Notes under the pieces: model-generated
Database searches by the model: none
The model's input: the letters and a program-made list of their open reading frames with translations, nothing else
What the model was told of the DNA's origin: nothing
Program-made: the position numbers and the translations under genes
In this document: piece by piece, positions 14,301 through 29,300 of the stretch
Numbering within the stretch: the first letter of the stretch is position 1
How the letters are laid out: the number at the start of each line of letters is the position of its first letter
Assembly: GCA_947044405.1 (NCBI GenBank)
Contig: CAMRHE010000077.1
Span: 1,240,001 to 1,304,000 of the forward strand
Reading direction: 5' to 3'
DNA from: Leptodactylus fallax
Lineage: Eukaryota; Chordata; Amphibia; Anura; Leptodactylidae
Length of the DNA: 64,000 bases

Positions 14301-17300
14301 GCTGCAGAAAAAAACAAGATGCATTTCCACCACGTTTTTTTCTGCAGCGTTTTTTTGCTGCATTTCACTTCGTGGGGGCTTAGCCTAAAGGCGGGTTTAC
14401 ACTACAGTCATTATACTCTATTACAGGATGAGGGCAAAGGACTTAAAGGGACGACTGGGACATTAAATCATCCACAGGTGCTTATGGACTGGGGGTTTAG
14501 TGTCCCAAATTGCCCTTTTTGTAAAGCCATGCATGCCCACAATAAAAATAAAAAAGATTTATATTGACCCTGCCAGGGCAAACTGTGCAGGTGCTGGGAG
14601 GAGTCTCATCTCTAGGTAAGTATAGAGGTTTATTATATTTAAATACGGGCATGGATGACTTTACAACAGGACAATTTGGGACACTAAACCACCGGTCTAT
14701 AACCTGTGGTTGGTTTAGTGTCCCAAATCGACCTGACAGGTTCTCCTTAAACAGCGAGTGAGTGACTGATGCAGACAGTGCACAGTCTGTCTGCATTCAC
14801 TCAGTCTGTCTCCATTCTCTCAGTCCGTCTCCACTCACAGAAACTTTCTTCTATCATGTTTATTTACTTTTTGAATGGAAGAAAAAGTCCTGAATTCTAT
14901 GGGGTTTTTTTCAAACTTTAAAATGTACAACACCTTTTTAGAGAAAGGAATGAACACAGACACAAGAACTTCTTCTGGCAGGAGACAGGATGAAGATTCC
15001 TTAGAATTGAAGAAGTCGTCATTGCAAATAATCTGTCGAGTTCTTCCTACAACCAATTTAGATCATCATTTATAATAAAAAACAAAAAAAACAGCAAAAA
15101 TATCACAAATAAAATCCCAGACTTTTACAACTGGTTTAATTTTAAGCAATTGTTCACTCTGCCCATGACCAAGAGAATTGAGTATGAAAAAAAAAACATT
15201 GCGGGGCTTTTATTAGGTATCTTGTGCTTATTTTCTTCCAATTCTGCCAATTTTAGGCTAGGTTCACATGGCGGAAAATAAAGAGAAATTCCGCTTCATT
15301 TTCCGCCACCGTATTCTGCCGCAGGATTGCAGCGACGGAATGCCGATGTAGGCATCGGCATTACGTTTTGGCTTTCCTATGCTGATTAAGCCCAGATGAA
15401 TGGGCCTAATTAGCAGGGACTCCCAAAATCTGCTCCCAAATCTGTGGCAGATTCCTACGTGTGAACCTAGCCATAAATGGAGTCTGTCAGCTGGAAAATC
15501 AGTATGAGACTAATGACGATATCTTGTAGGGTGGCTTCTACACTTTTCAAAGATGTCTTTCTTATTCTGCATTGTAGCTCCATTTTCAAGTACTGTAAAT
15601 CAGCATTTAATTCTTATGCAAATTAGCTGAAAAGGGCTTTAGGCTGAGGCCCCACGTTGCAGAAATGCAACTTTTTTTGTTGCAGATTTCTCTGCGCTTT
15701 TTGAGCCAAAGCCAGTGGATTGAGCAGAAGGGAGAAGTATAAGAGCTTCCTATATATTTCACATTCCTTTTGCAACTATTCTTGGCTTTGGTTCAAAAGA
15801 AACGCAACAAAATCTGCAACAGAAAAAGCTGCGTTTCTGCAACATGGGGCCTTAGGCTTAGGAGTGTTTCTTCTCCTGCCCGGGCTTCACTCTCTGCTTT
15901 AGATAACCAGCCCTGTCAAGAGAAGAAGCCCCTCTAAGCCCCTTTCAGCTAATTTACATAAGAATAAAATGCTGATTTTCATGAAAATAAAGCTGCATGG
16001 CAGAATAAGAAAGGCATCTTTGGAAAGTCTAGAAACAGCCCTACAAGGTACTGTCATTAGTTTGATACTGAGTTTCCTGTTGACAGACTCCCTTTAAACA
16101 TTTTTACACTGTGTGTGCACAAGATTTGTCATATGTTTGCGCTATATTTTTTACACGAGGTTCATCACTTTTTTTTTTTGTCAGGGAAGGTGGGTATGGC
16201 TTATCTGTAATAACATTTTACACTGCATTTATGAAGTGCCTCATTTTAAAAAAGGGACATCTGTATGCCAGTATGTGGGCAGTATAACCAAAACCTGAAA
16301 CACCTGACAGCAGTGAAACCACTTTCTTTGAATTTGCGGAAGATTTATTATGCACTTTTTTAGTAAATTGGGCACATGGAAATACACCTCAGAGAAAAGA
16401 AAAACAAATAGTAAATTCCCCCAATGTGTCAAAAATATGAAATGACAGTGCTACACACAGTTATAGAGGTGCAGTAAGTGGTTCCCATTATCACTATTGA
16501 TTTATGTCTACACTGGTCAGCTGCACAGGACATGTCACCTTTCTAGATGTTTTGGGCACCTGGGGATAGAACCTCTAACCTTAATCCTGTTAATAAAACA
16601 ACTGTTATTTGGCCATATTTATTGATGTTAATTGGCACTGTAGGATATGACATCTGTGCATTTTGTCACAGTATTACAGTATATGGGTATCTCATGGTAC
16701 TCCATATGGAGAGTTTCCATTAGAACATGCCGCACAGGGAACTGTACAAGCTAAAGTCTGTTGTGGCTGGACAATGAAATATAGTTCCATAATTCTTAGA
16801 TTTAACTTGCATGAAAAAACTATAAGCCCCTTCAAGTTGTCTTGATGCACCTTATTAGTTTATGTTACGATTCTACAGTTTATGTCATACTTCTATAAGT
16901 AATCATCACTTACCTTTTGACAGGACATTTAGTTTAGCATTTCCACAAGCTAGTATGGGGTTCAGATCAGAATTTGGGTTCCGGCTAACTATGTGTCCAC
17001 CTAAGGACTGGAACAAAGTTGTGAAAAATTTACTAACAGATGTAAAGTTAGATCTTGTACTTGTACTTTCTATACAATAGTATCATTCAAAATGATAAAT
17101 TAAGTCAAATACACAATTTTCCAAGACCTTTAGGTGCTGTTGACATATACTGTACTGTACTATATAGAACTGTAGCTGTATCCATAACATACAGTATTTT
17201 ACAAAATACTTCTGCAACTATTAATGGTTAATATTTAAGACATACTGCTCTATATATCTATAGGATATTATATAAGGGAAGAAGCTGAACTCTGTTGTAT

Positions 17301-20300
17301 GTAGGATTATATAATTTGGAACAGGATTTCTCAGTAAAAAGCTGAGTAAATCTTGACAGGACTCCTACGAGAGACAATGAGAGTCCTGATAACCCTGCCC
17401 ACACACAGTGATTGACCCACACATGATAACTAACTGGTTGATATTTTATTGCGTTGTCTACATTGCAGCAGCATTAGAAGTTAAAAAGTTAACATACAGC
17501 CACATTTCTGATTTGTTGTCCTGCTAGGGATTTCAGCTGTTGTAAAAGAACACGAAAAATCTTAGTCTTTTCATTTGAGAGCTGAGACACTGATTCCTCT
17601 AAAGTGTCCTTCAACATGGATAGCGTACATGCAGCACCTATAGATATTCCTGAATGGGTTAAAAAAAAAAGTATTAGGTTTGTTATTTACTTTTGTTCTA
17701 GCAGGCTTAGCAAGACAATCAAATTTTTATACTATTTTTTGTTTTCAAATTTTTTATGTCACTATCTATATTTGAAACTTATTTTTCAATCCTGAAATGT
17801 TGCAGATTTCATACTGGCCACTAAGCCTGACAATAGGCTTAGAATTCCTGTTTTGTGGTGATCAATTTTGGTTAGGCTTTGCATTATCATTACAGGTAGG
17901 ATTTTAATGACAGGTCTGTAACACCTCTGTGATAAAGCTGGAGGCAGATAACTCAGGGTCCCACACTGCCTCTCCGTTGTTTGGGTACCCCAATGGACCA
18001 GAATGACGGAGAGTAAGCACTAGTGTGAACCTAGCGTCAGAGTATACAATTGTCTTTTAAGATTACATTAAAATGAACAAAGTCAACATATCACCTTATC
18101 TTACAGAAGACAGCAGATTGAACAAGTTAAAATCTGACCAAATCTTAAAGGCAGATGTCAGAGGACCATAGGACATGCACTATCTACGTGAGGTTATTAA
18201 TGGATCCAACAAAATACATGGGATCTTCCAACAAAATTGTATAAAAATAGGATATAAGTACTATAATATACAATATAAGTATTGTATTATACAATATAAG
18301 ATAATTCATATTGTATGCGAGCAATATATACAGTGTATGGATAGTAAACATGTACCCAGACATTATATTTGGTACGTACCATCCTTTGTGTATTTCACAG
18401 TATGGAGATCTGGAATCTTTCCAATTGAAATTATAACTGGGTGAAAAACTCCTTTTAACTTTTTTTCTGGCCCTGGAGGAAACAAATGATTTAGCACATG
18501 AGTAGGGCATATCTGTATATCCACATAAAATAACGAAACAAATACCAAAACCAGATTTCTTACAGTCACCCATGAAAGTTTCACCATTGGTCAATAGCAA
18601 TAGATTGATACACCCGTATATAACTCATCAAACATATTGTACACCAATATTCAATATTGTTGTACAAAATGCATGTAAGACCTATCATGAAAGGCCAAAA
18701 TTGTAAGACCTGATCATGACACGTGTGGTCACAGGATGTCTTGCACATATCTCTGAGCTGTTATTATCCCTTTTATCACTACTAGGGGTGACTGACTGTA
18801 TGCAATGGCTGCCCAGATCATCACGCCAGCATTTGTAGAAGTGTGTTGCACCACAGAAAAGGCAGGATTGAAACACTCACCGCAAAGCCTCCATATTTGA
18901 ACCTGACCATCTTCGGCTTCTAAGACTGAAGCCCCACATGGCATAAACGACGGCAAAAACCACAGCGTTTTTCTAGCGAATCCCATCCACACAGTGCAGA
19001 AAAATACTACAGTGGAAATGCTGCGATTTGCAAAAACATTGTGTTTTTGGTAATACCAGCATGTCAATTATACCTTCCGTAACACCGGCGGACTTTCTGT
19101 GAAAAGTGCTGCGGGACACTATGTGGTGTCTTAGCCTAATGGTGGTGAGTCTGGGCTATCTGGAGCCTGTTCATGGTGTCTGTCTTCATATAAGCACTGC
19201 TCCAAATACCGCCTAACAGCTAGGTCAGAATGGTCTAGTTGGTGGGCTGTTCTTCAAAATTACCTTCCTGCAGCAATACAATATTTCTAATTTGTGGGTA
19301 ATTTACTTTTTTAAGGAGTGTAGTAATTATAATCATAGAGTTGAAAATAATTGTAAAACATTGGGGTACAGTCAGGAGTTGATCACATGCTAGTTATGAA
19401 CTGCTCAGTCAGCATAATCCAGTATCTAGAATAACAGTGTAGAGGAATATCGTAGTCATGTGCTGGTCTGTGGAAAACGGAAAGGACAGCGCACGGATGA
19501 CATTTGTGTGCTGTCCATGTTTTCCACTGACCCTATCAATAAAATAGACAAGACCAAGCTGCAAAATCAGATCGGAATGGAACCTGTTTGATATGCTGCA
19601 GCTCAGTTATTTAGCCCCCAGCAGGCAGACCAAAACTATAGTTGTGTCCATGGGACTTTAGCAATTCCTAGTTGAATTACTCTACTCTATCACTTACCAT
19701 ATAAAAATAGTTTAGGGTGGCTTTCAGATATTAGCTGTGGTGCACAGCAGTGTCTATTTATGGGTACAGATGAACAGTTATATGGAGTATAGAAGTTGCA
19801 GTTGTATTTGGGCTGTGCGGCTTGAGTGGGAATACAAGGCTTTTGAGACATAAATGTATCTTTTAGTTTTAGCTTTTATTACTGTTGTTGTTAGTATTGT
19901 TGCAGTTGTTATGATCTTTTAGCTTCATCGCTGGGGTTATTGTATCTGTCCTGTGACATCACTGTTGATTTTAGCCATTAACTTTGGCATCACGGTGTTT
20001 ATCATCTCTGTTCTGTGACATCACTGTGTGTATTATTCTTGTATTTCGCTTTTAATGACAGTCCTTTCTATCTCTTTTGGGACATCCCAGACTGTGACAT
20101 AACTATAACATATTTATTATATATGTACATTTTTTTAAGAAGTGTAAAAATATAAGGTGTAGGAATTGTGCCTGAGTTGGCCCATTTGGTCCTCTGCCAC
20201 ATAGGAGGATACCAGTATTTTAAATGATGTGTATCGTTGGGGGGCCAGTTCCAGAATCTGGTGTTATAAGAGCAATGTTCTGATCAGGGGTGTGGCCTAT

Positions 20301-23300
20301 TGCTTCTGACCTCAGATGCATATTTTTGTATTTTATATTAAATTATATATATGTTTTTTTATATTATATTTTTATGCATATAAATACATTAAAATATATT
20401 ACATTTTTTAAATATCTTTTTGGTCTGGTACTCACCGATGTTGGTGTTTCCAACCATAAGAGGAGCCTTGGGATATTTGACCTTCATATCTAGAAGATCT
20501 TCCAGGCTAAAAACTGTAATCCATTTCACCTTCTCTCCTTGAAAGACCAATGACTGGGAGCTCTGCTTTTCTGTCATCAACTGGGCAGAAATAAAAGGTT
20601 TTACATATGACAATATAAGAGTTAAGCACTTGTTTTTACATGGCTATATTTTGAACGATATCTCCTTGCTATCCACTGCATACATTTTCCCCACTTAAAG
20701 GAACATAGTCTTAAAATGTGGCCAAGTGCTTATGGTAAAGGGTACATGGATGTAATAGTGGTTCTCTTATGAGCCACAAAAATTATTCATACGATAGGGA
20801 ATAAGTGGCTGATCCCTGGGGGCTTGACTGCTGAAACCCCAGGGGAGTGTTTTACTCCCATACAGAATGTAGCAGTAGATGCTGAAATGCCTACTTTTGT
20901 TGCTCCCACTGAAATGAATGGAGCACAAGCAAGCAATCTGGATCCACCGTTACATTCAGGATCAGTGGGGGTCTTGGTGGCTGGACTCCCACTGATCAGA
21001 AATGTATCCCCTATCCTATGGATAAGGGATTAATGATTTTTGTGGTATAACCCTTTTAACATCACCTATCCCAACCCACCCAGCCCCAAAAGAGAAAAAA
21101 AAGAGAAAAAACATTTAATATGTAACTTACAATAAGCTCAGGGGGAAATATTAATTCCTGTGATGGGTCCAATGGTAAAAACTCTTCTTTGGTAAGAAGT
21201 AATGTAGTTATCTAAAAGTAATATAAAATAATATATACAGACATGTATCTTCACAACAATCTTTATATATATCTCAGTATCAACAATGGTGTAATGACTT
21301 CTATTTAATGTATGTATCAGTATTTCTATAGGGCACTTACATTATCCTCTTGGTCATGGTCTGGTTGACCATTATTCTGTTCAAGTTTACAACAGTTTTG
21401 CTCCTGGATAGACAACAAGGAGACATAAATAAAGGTGTGTGAAAGTAATACATATTGGTTGTGTTTGGCAATGTTATATCGGTCATGTTAAGCCTCGCAT
21501 TATGAAATGTGCAATGGGGTCCACAAGGCATTTACAATTCAAGGAAACAGGACACCATCCAATGTCCTGCTTTGAATTTGACAGTAAACTTTGTTGTACA
21601 TTTAATTTATGAGTGGATTTAGGTGAAACTTACCCATCTTCTGTTCATGATTTATTTTTTTTTTTTAAGTATTGTGGTATTTCTTGTAAAAAAAAAAAAA
21701 ATTATTCTGTGATCAAAAATACCTGAACCCTAAAGGAAACTTGTTGGATTATTGAAGTCTCTGTCAGGATGTTATTTGCCAAAGTTCTAGTATGATATTA
21801 ATGTGAACAGAGCATTATAGGAATTGGGAAAAAGATGCTACTTATGATCTCTGTACTCCAATATCACATTAACTAGATCATATTTAAAGGCATGGGAACT
21901 ATTATTACATGTCAAGCAGCTAGTATTGGGATAGCATCTGATAAATGTCTTACAGCTTGAACAGTTGAGTTCACTTTGCTGTGTTGTAACAGTCTGCTAT
22001 TTCCAATTTACAAGAATGAAAGGAAGAATTCAGTGCTGGAGGTATGATAGAAAATATTAATATGACACCAATATGGTGCAATTGCTCCATTCTTCTGCCA
22101 TACAATGACTGACATGTGTAGATAAACAGAGAGGAGAAACTATGGATAATAACTTAATAACTTCCACAGTTAAGCTATAGCTGATGATGTAACAGTTTTA
22201 CTTATTTATACTTTCTATTTACTTTGAAAGAAACACAGTTCACCTTGCAAAAGGTCTTGCATCCATCAAGTATTGCTCTGTATCCTGTACAGCGGCAGAG
22301 ATTTCCTAGTGAGAATAATAAGATTTGTTAAATATGCTGGCTATTATCATTACTTATCTATATTGCATCAGAAAAATGTTTCCATGTTGTAAAAAAGAAG
22401 CCAATAAAAAGAATCCAGTGCTCAGATTCAGGACATTCATGTACGGTCAATTGTCTTTACAGAACATACCTCCAAGAGCTTCATATATCTGTTCCATAGT
22501 TGGTTCAGGATGATTTCTCAGCAATGAATACATGGACATCACCATTCCAGGACTACAGAAACCACACTGAGATCCATGAGCTTTTGCTATCCTTTCCTAT
22601 GATTTAAAATAAGGAATAAATGTACAAAATAAATATTATTTAGTGTCCTGGACCTGTACATATAGTGCTATTGATATATCTGTTGTTCTTATGTGTACTT
22701 AGTATTTCGGGTGTATAGTACCTTGGGTACAATACACTAACACATGAATACCAAGTGTAAGTATTATTTATTCATATATTCATCAAACTATTGGAAAAAA
22801 CATAACAAAAAAATCCAGAACATGCACACAACAAAGCCATGCGTATGGTGCCTCTGTAAGATAATACTATGAAGGAACATAACACAGTATGTCTCAGTAT
22901 AAAATTATACCCAGACAAAGGTGCAGTATGGGCCCTATATACTTCTTTAGTATACCACATTACAATTCCATTTACCAGAGATTCAGAATACCATAGTGTG
23001 GTCTTGTGGAACCAAGCATGCGCATGCAGACAGGCCATGGGGGAAACTTACTAAAAGGGGTACAGTATGGGCCATAACACACAGAGGTAGGGATCCATGC
23101 AGTGCAGAAAAAGAGTGGGTGAAAATCTAAGACAAGAACACAAAAATATGAATAACAAGAACAGACAAAGTGTGATCAGCCCAATGTACTTTTAAGTTTA
23201 AGAAATGAGGCAATGAAATAGAAATAAGCTGGAGGAATGAGAAGCGGCAAGGGGGCAAGGGCAGAACAAACTAGAAGTAAGAGACACTGCTATGGGTCAG

Positions 23301-26300
23301 AACTCAGAACCAGGACGCGACTCCAGGAATCTAAACCAGAACTCAAAACAGTATAAACCATCATCACATTAAAAATGTAAAGAAGGTAGGAGAAGACAAC
23401 AGGCCAACCAGTATATATGCTCCAGTAACTCTCAGTAAATATAGTAGGCCTGCATGTAACTGGAATCAAAGACAGTCAAAGACAAAAAGAGATGGTCCAG
23501 GTGACTGCCTATAAACCCTGGGCTGACAATAATGTAGAAGACATTAACAGAAACTGTTAGTAGCTAAATAGTCCTACAGTCCACACATTATTAACCAAGT
23601 AGGTGAATCTATCTATTAAAACTTAACTATTAATACAGTTCAGTAAAATATCGTCCAATTTGAAACATGTCGACCAAATATCTACTTGATCAAGGAGCAA
23701 CCATAGGGCCTAGTTCACAGTGCCAGTGTGAGCTTTAGGAGCCTAAACATTAACACAGGAATGCTTCTTTCATTTCATCAAACATGTATTGAAAATTCTG
23801 TATTCATGTCAGGCAAAATAAGAAGACTAGACTAGGACTAGATATTGTGTCATCGAGTTGGACAATATTAGACAATATTTTAATGAACTATATTAAAAGT
23901 TAATTTTTAATAGATTGCTTCACCTACATGATAAATAGTTTGATAGTGTGATGTATTATCCGGATAAGATTGCCAGGATTTTGTGAGATTTTGTTCAACA
24001 GTCCACCCAGACATTACATATTATTATAATCTGCTGTGGTTTTTTAGCTTTAATATATAATTATAATCCATAAAGTTTTGTACTGTTTCCATTGAAGGAA
24101 CACTACTTAAAACTGATTCCACATATTTTTGTTGCAGATTTTGCTGTGTTTTTTTGGAAACATATAGGAAGTACTTATATTTCTACCCTCTGGAAAATCC
24201 ACTCCTGGCTTTGGCTCAAAAAACTGCAGCAAAATCTACAACAAAAGACGCTGCTTTTCAACAATGTTTGGCCTCAGCATCAAGTTTACTTAAGTATATG
24301 TTACTTTTGATTCTAAATATAAACAATTACGTTATGGATAGGGAGTATATTAAAGGGTCAGAATTACTCACCTGTACTGGGTGTAATCTGTCTGTCGTGC
24401 TTCCAATCCCCTCCACTGTGGTGACTGCTGCACCATATAGAGAGCAGATAGGCAATAAGCAGGCATTGGCTGAGAAATGACTAGATAATGTTAAGAATTT
24501 AAACCACTCTATAAGCTTATACTATATATAATAACTGCATCCCATAAACATTATACTGTATATATTAACTGCATCCCACAAATGCTATGCTGTATATAAT
24601 AATAGCATCCCACAAACACTATACTGTATATAATAATAGCATCCCACCAACCCTATACTGTATATAATAATAGCATCCCACAAACACTATACTGTATATA
24701 ATAATAGCATCCCACAAGCACTATACTGTATATAATCAGTATATAATAGTATATAAAATATACTATACTATATAATATAATAATATACTACTGTATACTG
24801 TATATAATAATAGCATCCCACAAATGCTATGCTGTATATAATAATAGCATCCCACAAACACTATACTGTATATAATAATAGCATCCCACCAACCCTATAC
24901 TGTATATAATAATAGCATCCCACAAACACTATACTGTATATAATAATAGCATCCCACAAGCACTATACTGTATATAATCAGTATATAATAGTATATAAAA
25001 TATACTATACTATATAATATAATAATATACTACTGTATACTGTATATAATAATAGCATCCCACAAATGCTATGCTGTATATAATAATAGCATCCCATCAA
25101 CCCTATACTGCCCCCCTATATAATAATAGCATCCCACAAACACTATACTGTATATATTAACTGCATCCCACAAACACTATACTGTATATAATTGCATCCC
25201 ATAAACATTATACTGTATATATTAACTGCATCCCACAAATACTATGCTGTATATAATAATAGCATCCCACCAACCCTATACTGTATATAATAATAGCATC
25301 CCACAAGCACTATACAGTATATAATAGCATCCCACAAACACTATACTGTATATAATCAGTATATAATAATATATAAAATATACTATACTATATAATATAA
25401 TAATATACTATACTGTCTATAATAATAGCATCCCACCAACACTATACTGTATATAACTGCATCCCACCAACACGTGTCCTTATAATACTGCTTACTAAAT
25501 AATTAGACACTGTACCACCTTCTGTTCCTAAATTACATGTTTGACCTTCAGTACATTTGTCCTCATGTACCAAAGATGTCATATATCTGAACAATGTTTT
25601 TCACAATACCACCACTAGGTGCCTCCACCTTACTGTAGCATGAAGGGATTTGCTTTATCTGTATGATGTGACATATTGTATTCTTTATGCAGTACTAAAT
25701 AGGATACAGGATCTTCCTGGAAACAGGGTGGATGTGAGATACCATCACAGTACAGGATCCACAGCCTCCTTCACCACAACCATATTTGGTACCTGTCAGG
25801 TTTACTGGAAAAACATTGTTAAGGTGTAAATTCCAATGCACATCAACAAATTATTATTTTATCCAAAAATGTAAATTTTAATTATTAGTGCCACTGTAAT
25901 GACACAGTCCTTTTAAGGGAACCTGGCAGGTTAAACATGCTGTGCAGGCTACGACTGTATATAGTTCAGTGTATTTGGTATAAACAGAATCTGTTCATTT
26001 AAAATTCTACTTATTCTGGGCATAGGAGTCCAGTGGGAGGGCACGGTCAGTGAATGACAGCCTTCCATGCATGAATGTGCATGCAAAAAATAGCTACCAA
26101 TCAGTGAGTAGGACCGCCCACTGGACTCCTAAGTATATACAAAGAGCAGGTGACTACATGAATAATATACAAATTTTCTTAAATCTTTTCCCACAAAACA
26201 ATCAATCTGGTCAGCTGTGACAGGTTTCCTTTAAAGAGAGTTTGTCACCAGGATGAAGCATATAAAACCAGCAGCACAGTGAGACAGGACAGATTCACCT

Positions 26301-29300
26301 GAATGTAATGCCTTTTTCACCATGAACATTTGTGTATCTGGTGTCAAAATATTAATTTATTTCACAATATGCAAATGAGCAGTTTGAAGCACTGAGAGAG
26401 GCTCCATTGCTCCAAACTGCTATGTTCCATGCTGCTCTATTATACTCTCTTCCCCCCCTCCCTTTTTTGAGTGACAGGGCCATGTGAAATTTCCTTCAAG
26501 GAATCCCAACCAGAGTTCATTCCATAAGGACACAGCTGTTTCAGGATTATTGTCAGTACAAAGCAGGGTACTGGTTGGCTAGGTAAGATGCAGGCCTAAT
26601 AGGAGGCTTGTATGTGTACCTGGGAAGAGCACCAGTTGGTGTAGGGAGTTGGTGTATATCAGGCATTACTCTAGGAAAAACATGACTTTAAGGAGTTGTC
26701 CAGTTTCAGACAAATATGGAGAGACAAATGCTATTGTTTGCATAATGAAAAGTCCTAAAATTTTCCTATATACTTTCTATATCAATTCCTCGTAGTTTTT
26801 TGGACCATGTATCACATGACCATGGACTGATTTTTATACACTGGAAGTAAGCAGTAAGTAATTTCATGTAAACCCTTCAAGCGCTAAACAGGCAACACTT
26901 GCTCAATATCCTGCCAACTCCTTTTCTTGCTTCCATGTAGATGTGTAGAATTTTGTAGTGCTGTAAGGGGGCGTTCACACTACCGCTGGTGGCCGTCAGT
27001 ATTGTCCGTTACAAGATTTTAGCAATGGACACTAGCAGAACCGTCACAAATCCGTTAATATTTCCATTCATTTCTATGGGATTTTATCTTGTGTCCGATA
27101 CTGACCGTTAGTGTCCGTTTTACACCAAATCCGTCACATATCTGTTATTTTTCGCAGACAAAAAAATCTGACATTTTGTGTCCGTGAAAAAAATGATTTC
27201 ATGACGGATGTCAAGCGTCCGTTATTTTTTAACATTAAAGTCTATGGGGAATGGACAGTAACAGACGGGTGTCTGTTATACTGTCCGTTATTACTGTCCA
27301 TTTTTTTTCTGCACATGCTCAGAAAGCAGAAACAAAAAAAGAAAAAGCAAAAAAACAGACAGTATAAAAACGGACACTAATGGACACTAACTGATGCTAA
27401 ATTATGCTAATGTGTCCATTAAATGGATCAGTTAAAAAAATGGACACATTAACGTCAGTTAATGTCCGTTAATGTCTGTTATGGTAGTGTGAACCCTCCC
27501 TAATACTACTGCTACCACTAATCTTAAGAATTCACTTATATAAGTTAGTAAATATAATTGGCTACATAAAACAGAAGGGGATTGTACTGGAACTACTATA
27601 CATTACTATAGTGACAGCTGCACGGCTCCAGACCACAGGATGTCAGCTGAATGAAAAAATTAAATAATATGTAATAACATTAGGAAGTCATGTGCTATGT
27701 CTGTCTTTGGAAACTCTTGAAATAGAAATGCAAAAGGCTCAAAATAATTACGACTTTCTTCAAACTGTATGTGAAAGAGAATTATTTTCATTTCATTTGT
27801 CTTTTTCAGAACTGCTCTGGGAATTTGTCTGGTTATACAAAGTGCATTATGTGACTTTCATTTCAGTGGAATCTTAAAGGGGTTCTGTCAACAGGTTTGA
27901 CACACAATAACTTCTTAGACGCGCTAACTAGATCTGGAGGTCTGTGTAAACACACCTGTGGTGGTCCCTAACATTGAAGTGCTTTTGGCTCTGAACAATA
28001 AGTTGCATGGAAAACCTTGCTCCCCGCTTTCGAGTGATGGTTGTAGCGGTCTTTGTGGATGGTACAGTCCAGAGGATGCCGATGAGTTGCAGACAGTGAT
28101 GAAGCATGGAGCGGCGGCACCCTACCTCATCACCCGGCTGCTTTCTTTGCTCACGGTGTCTTGGGAGTAGGAGGTGCGATGTGGCAACGTCACTTACATC
28201 GCACATGTTACTCCTTGAAGACTCCAGGACTAGAGAAAGGTATGAACAGGGGAACTGGCAAAGGTGAGTATTAAGGTTTGTTTTTTTATTTGATATATAC
28301 AGTGGGGGACACAAACCTATGGAGGCAACCTGGGGGGACATGATACTGTGGGGGAAACCTGGGGTGATGACATGATTCTGTGGGGACAGTCTGAGGGGGA
28401 CATGTCAGTGTGGGGGGACATGAATTTGGGGGGCAACCTAGAGGGGGACATGAATCTGTGGGGGGGACATGATACTGTGGGGGCAACCTGGAGTGAAGAC
28501 ATACTGTGGGGGCAACCTGAGGGGGCCATGTCAGTGTGGGGGTACATGATACTGTGGGGGCAACCTGGGTTGAGGACATGAATCTTTGGGGGGCAACCTG
28601 GAGTGGGACATGAATCTGTGGGGGACAACCTGGAGTGGGACATGAATCTGTGGGGGACAACCTGGAGTGGGACATGAATCTGTGGGGGACAACCTGGAGG
28701 GGGACATGAATCTGTGAGGGGCAACCTGGAGGGGGAAATGAATCTGTGGGGGACAACCTGTAAGGGGGCATGAATCTGTGGGGGACAACCTGGAAGGGGG
28801 TATGAATCTGTGGGGGGACATGATACTGTGGGGGCAACCTCGGGTGAGGACATGATACTGTGGGGGTAACTTGGACGGGGACATGACCCTGTGGGGGGCA
28901 ACCTGGAGGTGGACATTACAAGGGGCAACCTGGAGGGGGACATTATAAGGGGCATATTATATGGGGCCACTAGGGAGCCATTATACTGTGTGAAGGCCAC
29001 TAAGGGGCATTATACTATGAGGGAGCATTATAATTCGTGCAGGTCAGGTATTTCTAGGTGGTGGTGATGGAGGGGCCCACTTATGAAATCTTTGCACAGG
29101 GCCCACCAATGTGTTAAAATGGCCCTGGTCGCAGTAAGAGCAGCAAGGAGGGGTTGTGCAGAGAGGCGAGAGCCTTTCATTTTTAGGGACCGCTGTAGAA
29201 GCACTTGCTATAGTGGCAGACATTGGATTAAAACTTCTCTTTAAGTGATACGGACAATGAAACTATGCACAAATGTATTTTTAAACAGATTTCCAGGTCC

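Noticed and set aside
18175..18600. 138-codon minus-strand open frame as a separate small gene
   Set aside because: It overlaps gene A exon 10 in another frame and extends through intron sequence with no conserved motif.
28286..29000. Long proline-rich open frames on the minus strand (up to 227 codons) and glycine-rich ones on the plus strand
   Set aside because: They are translations of a G-rich minisatellite; several overlapping frames are open at once, which is a property of the repeat and not of a gene.
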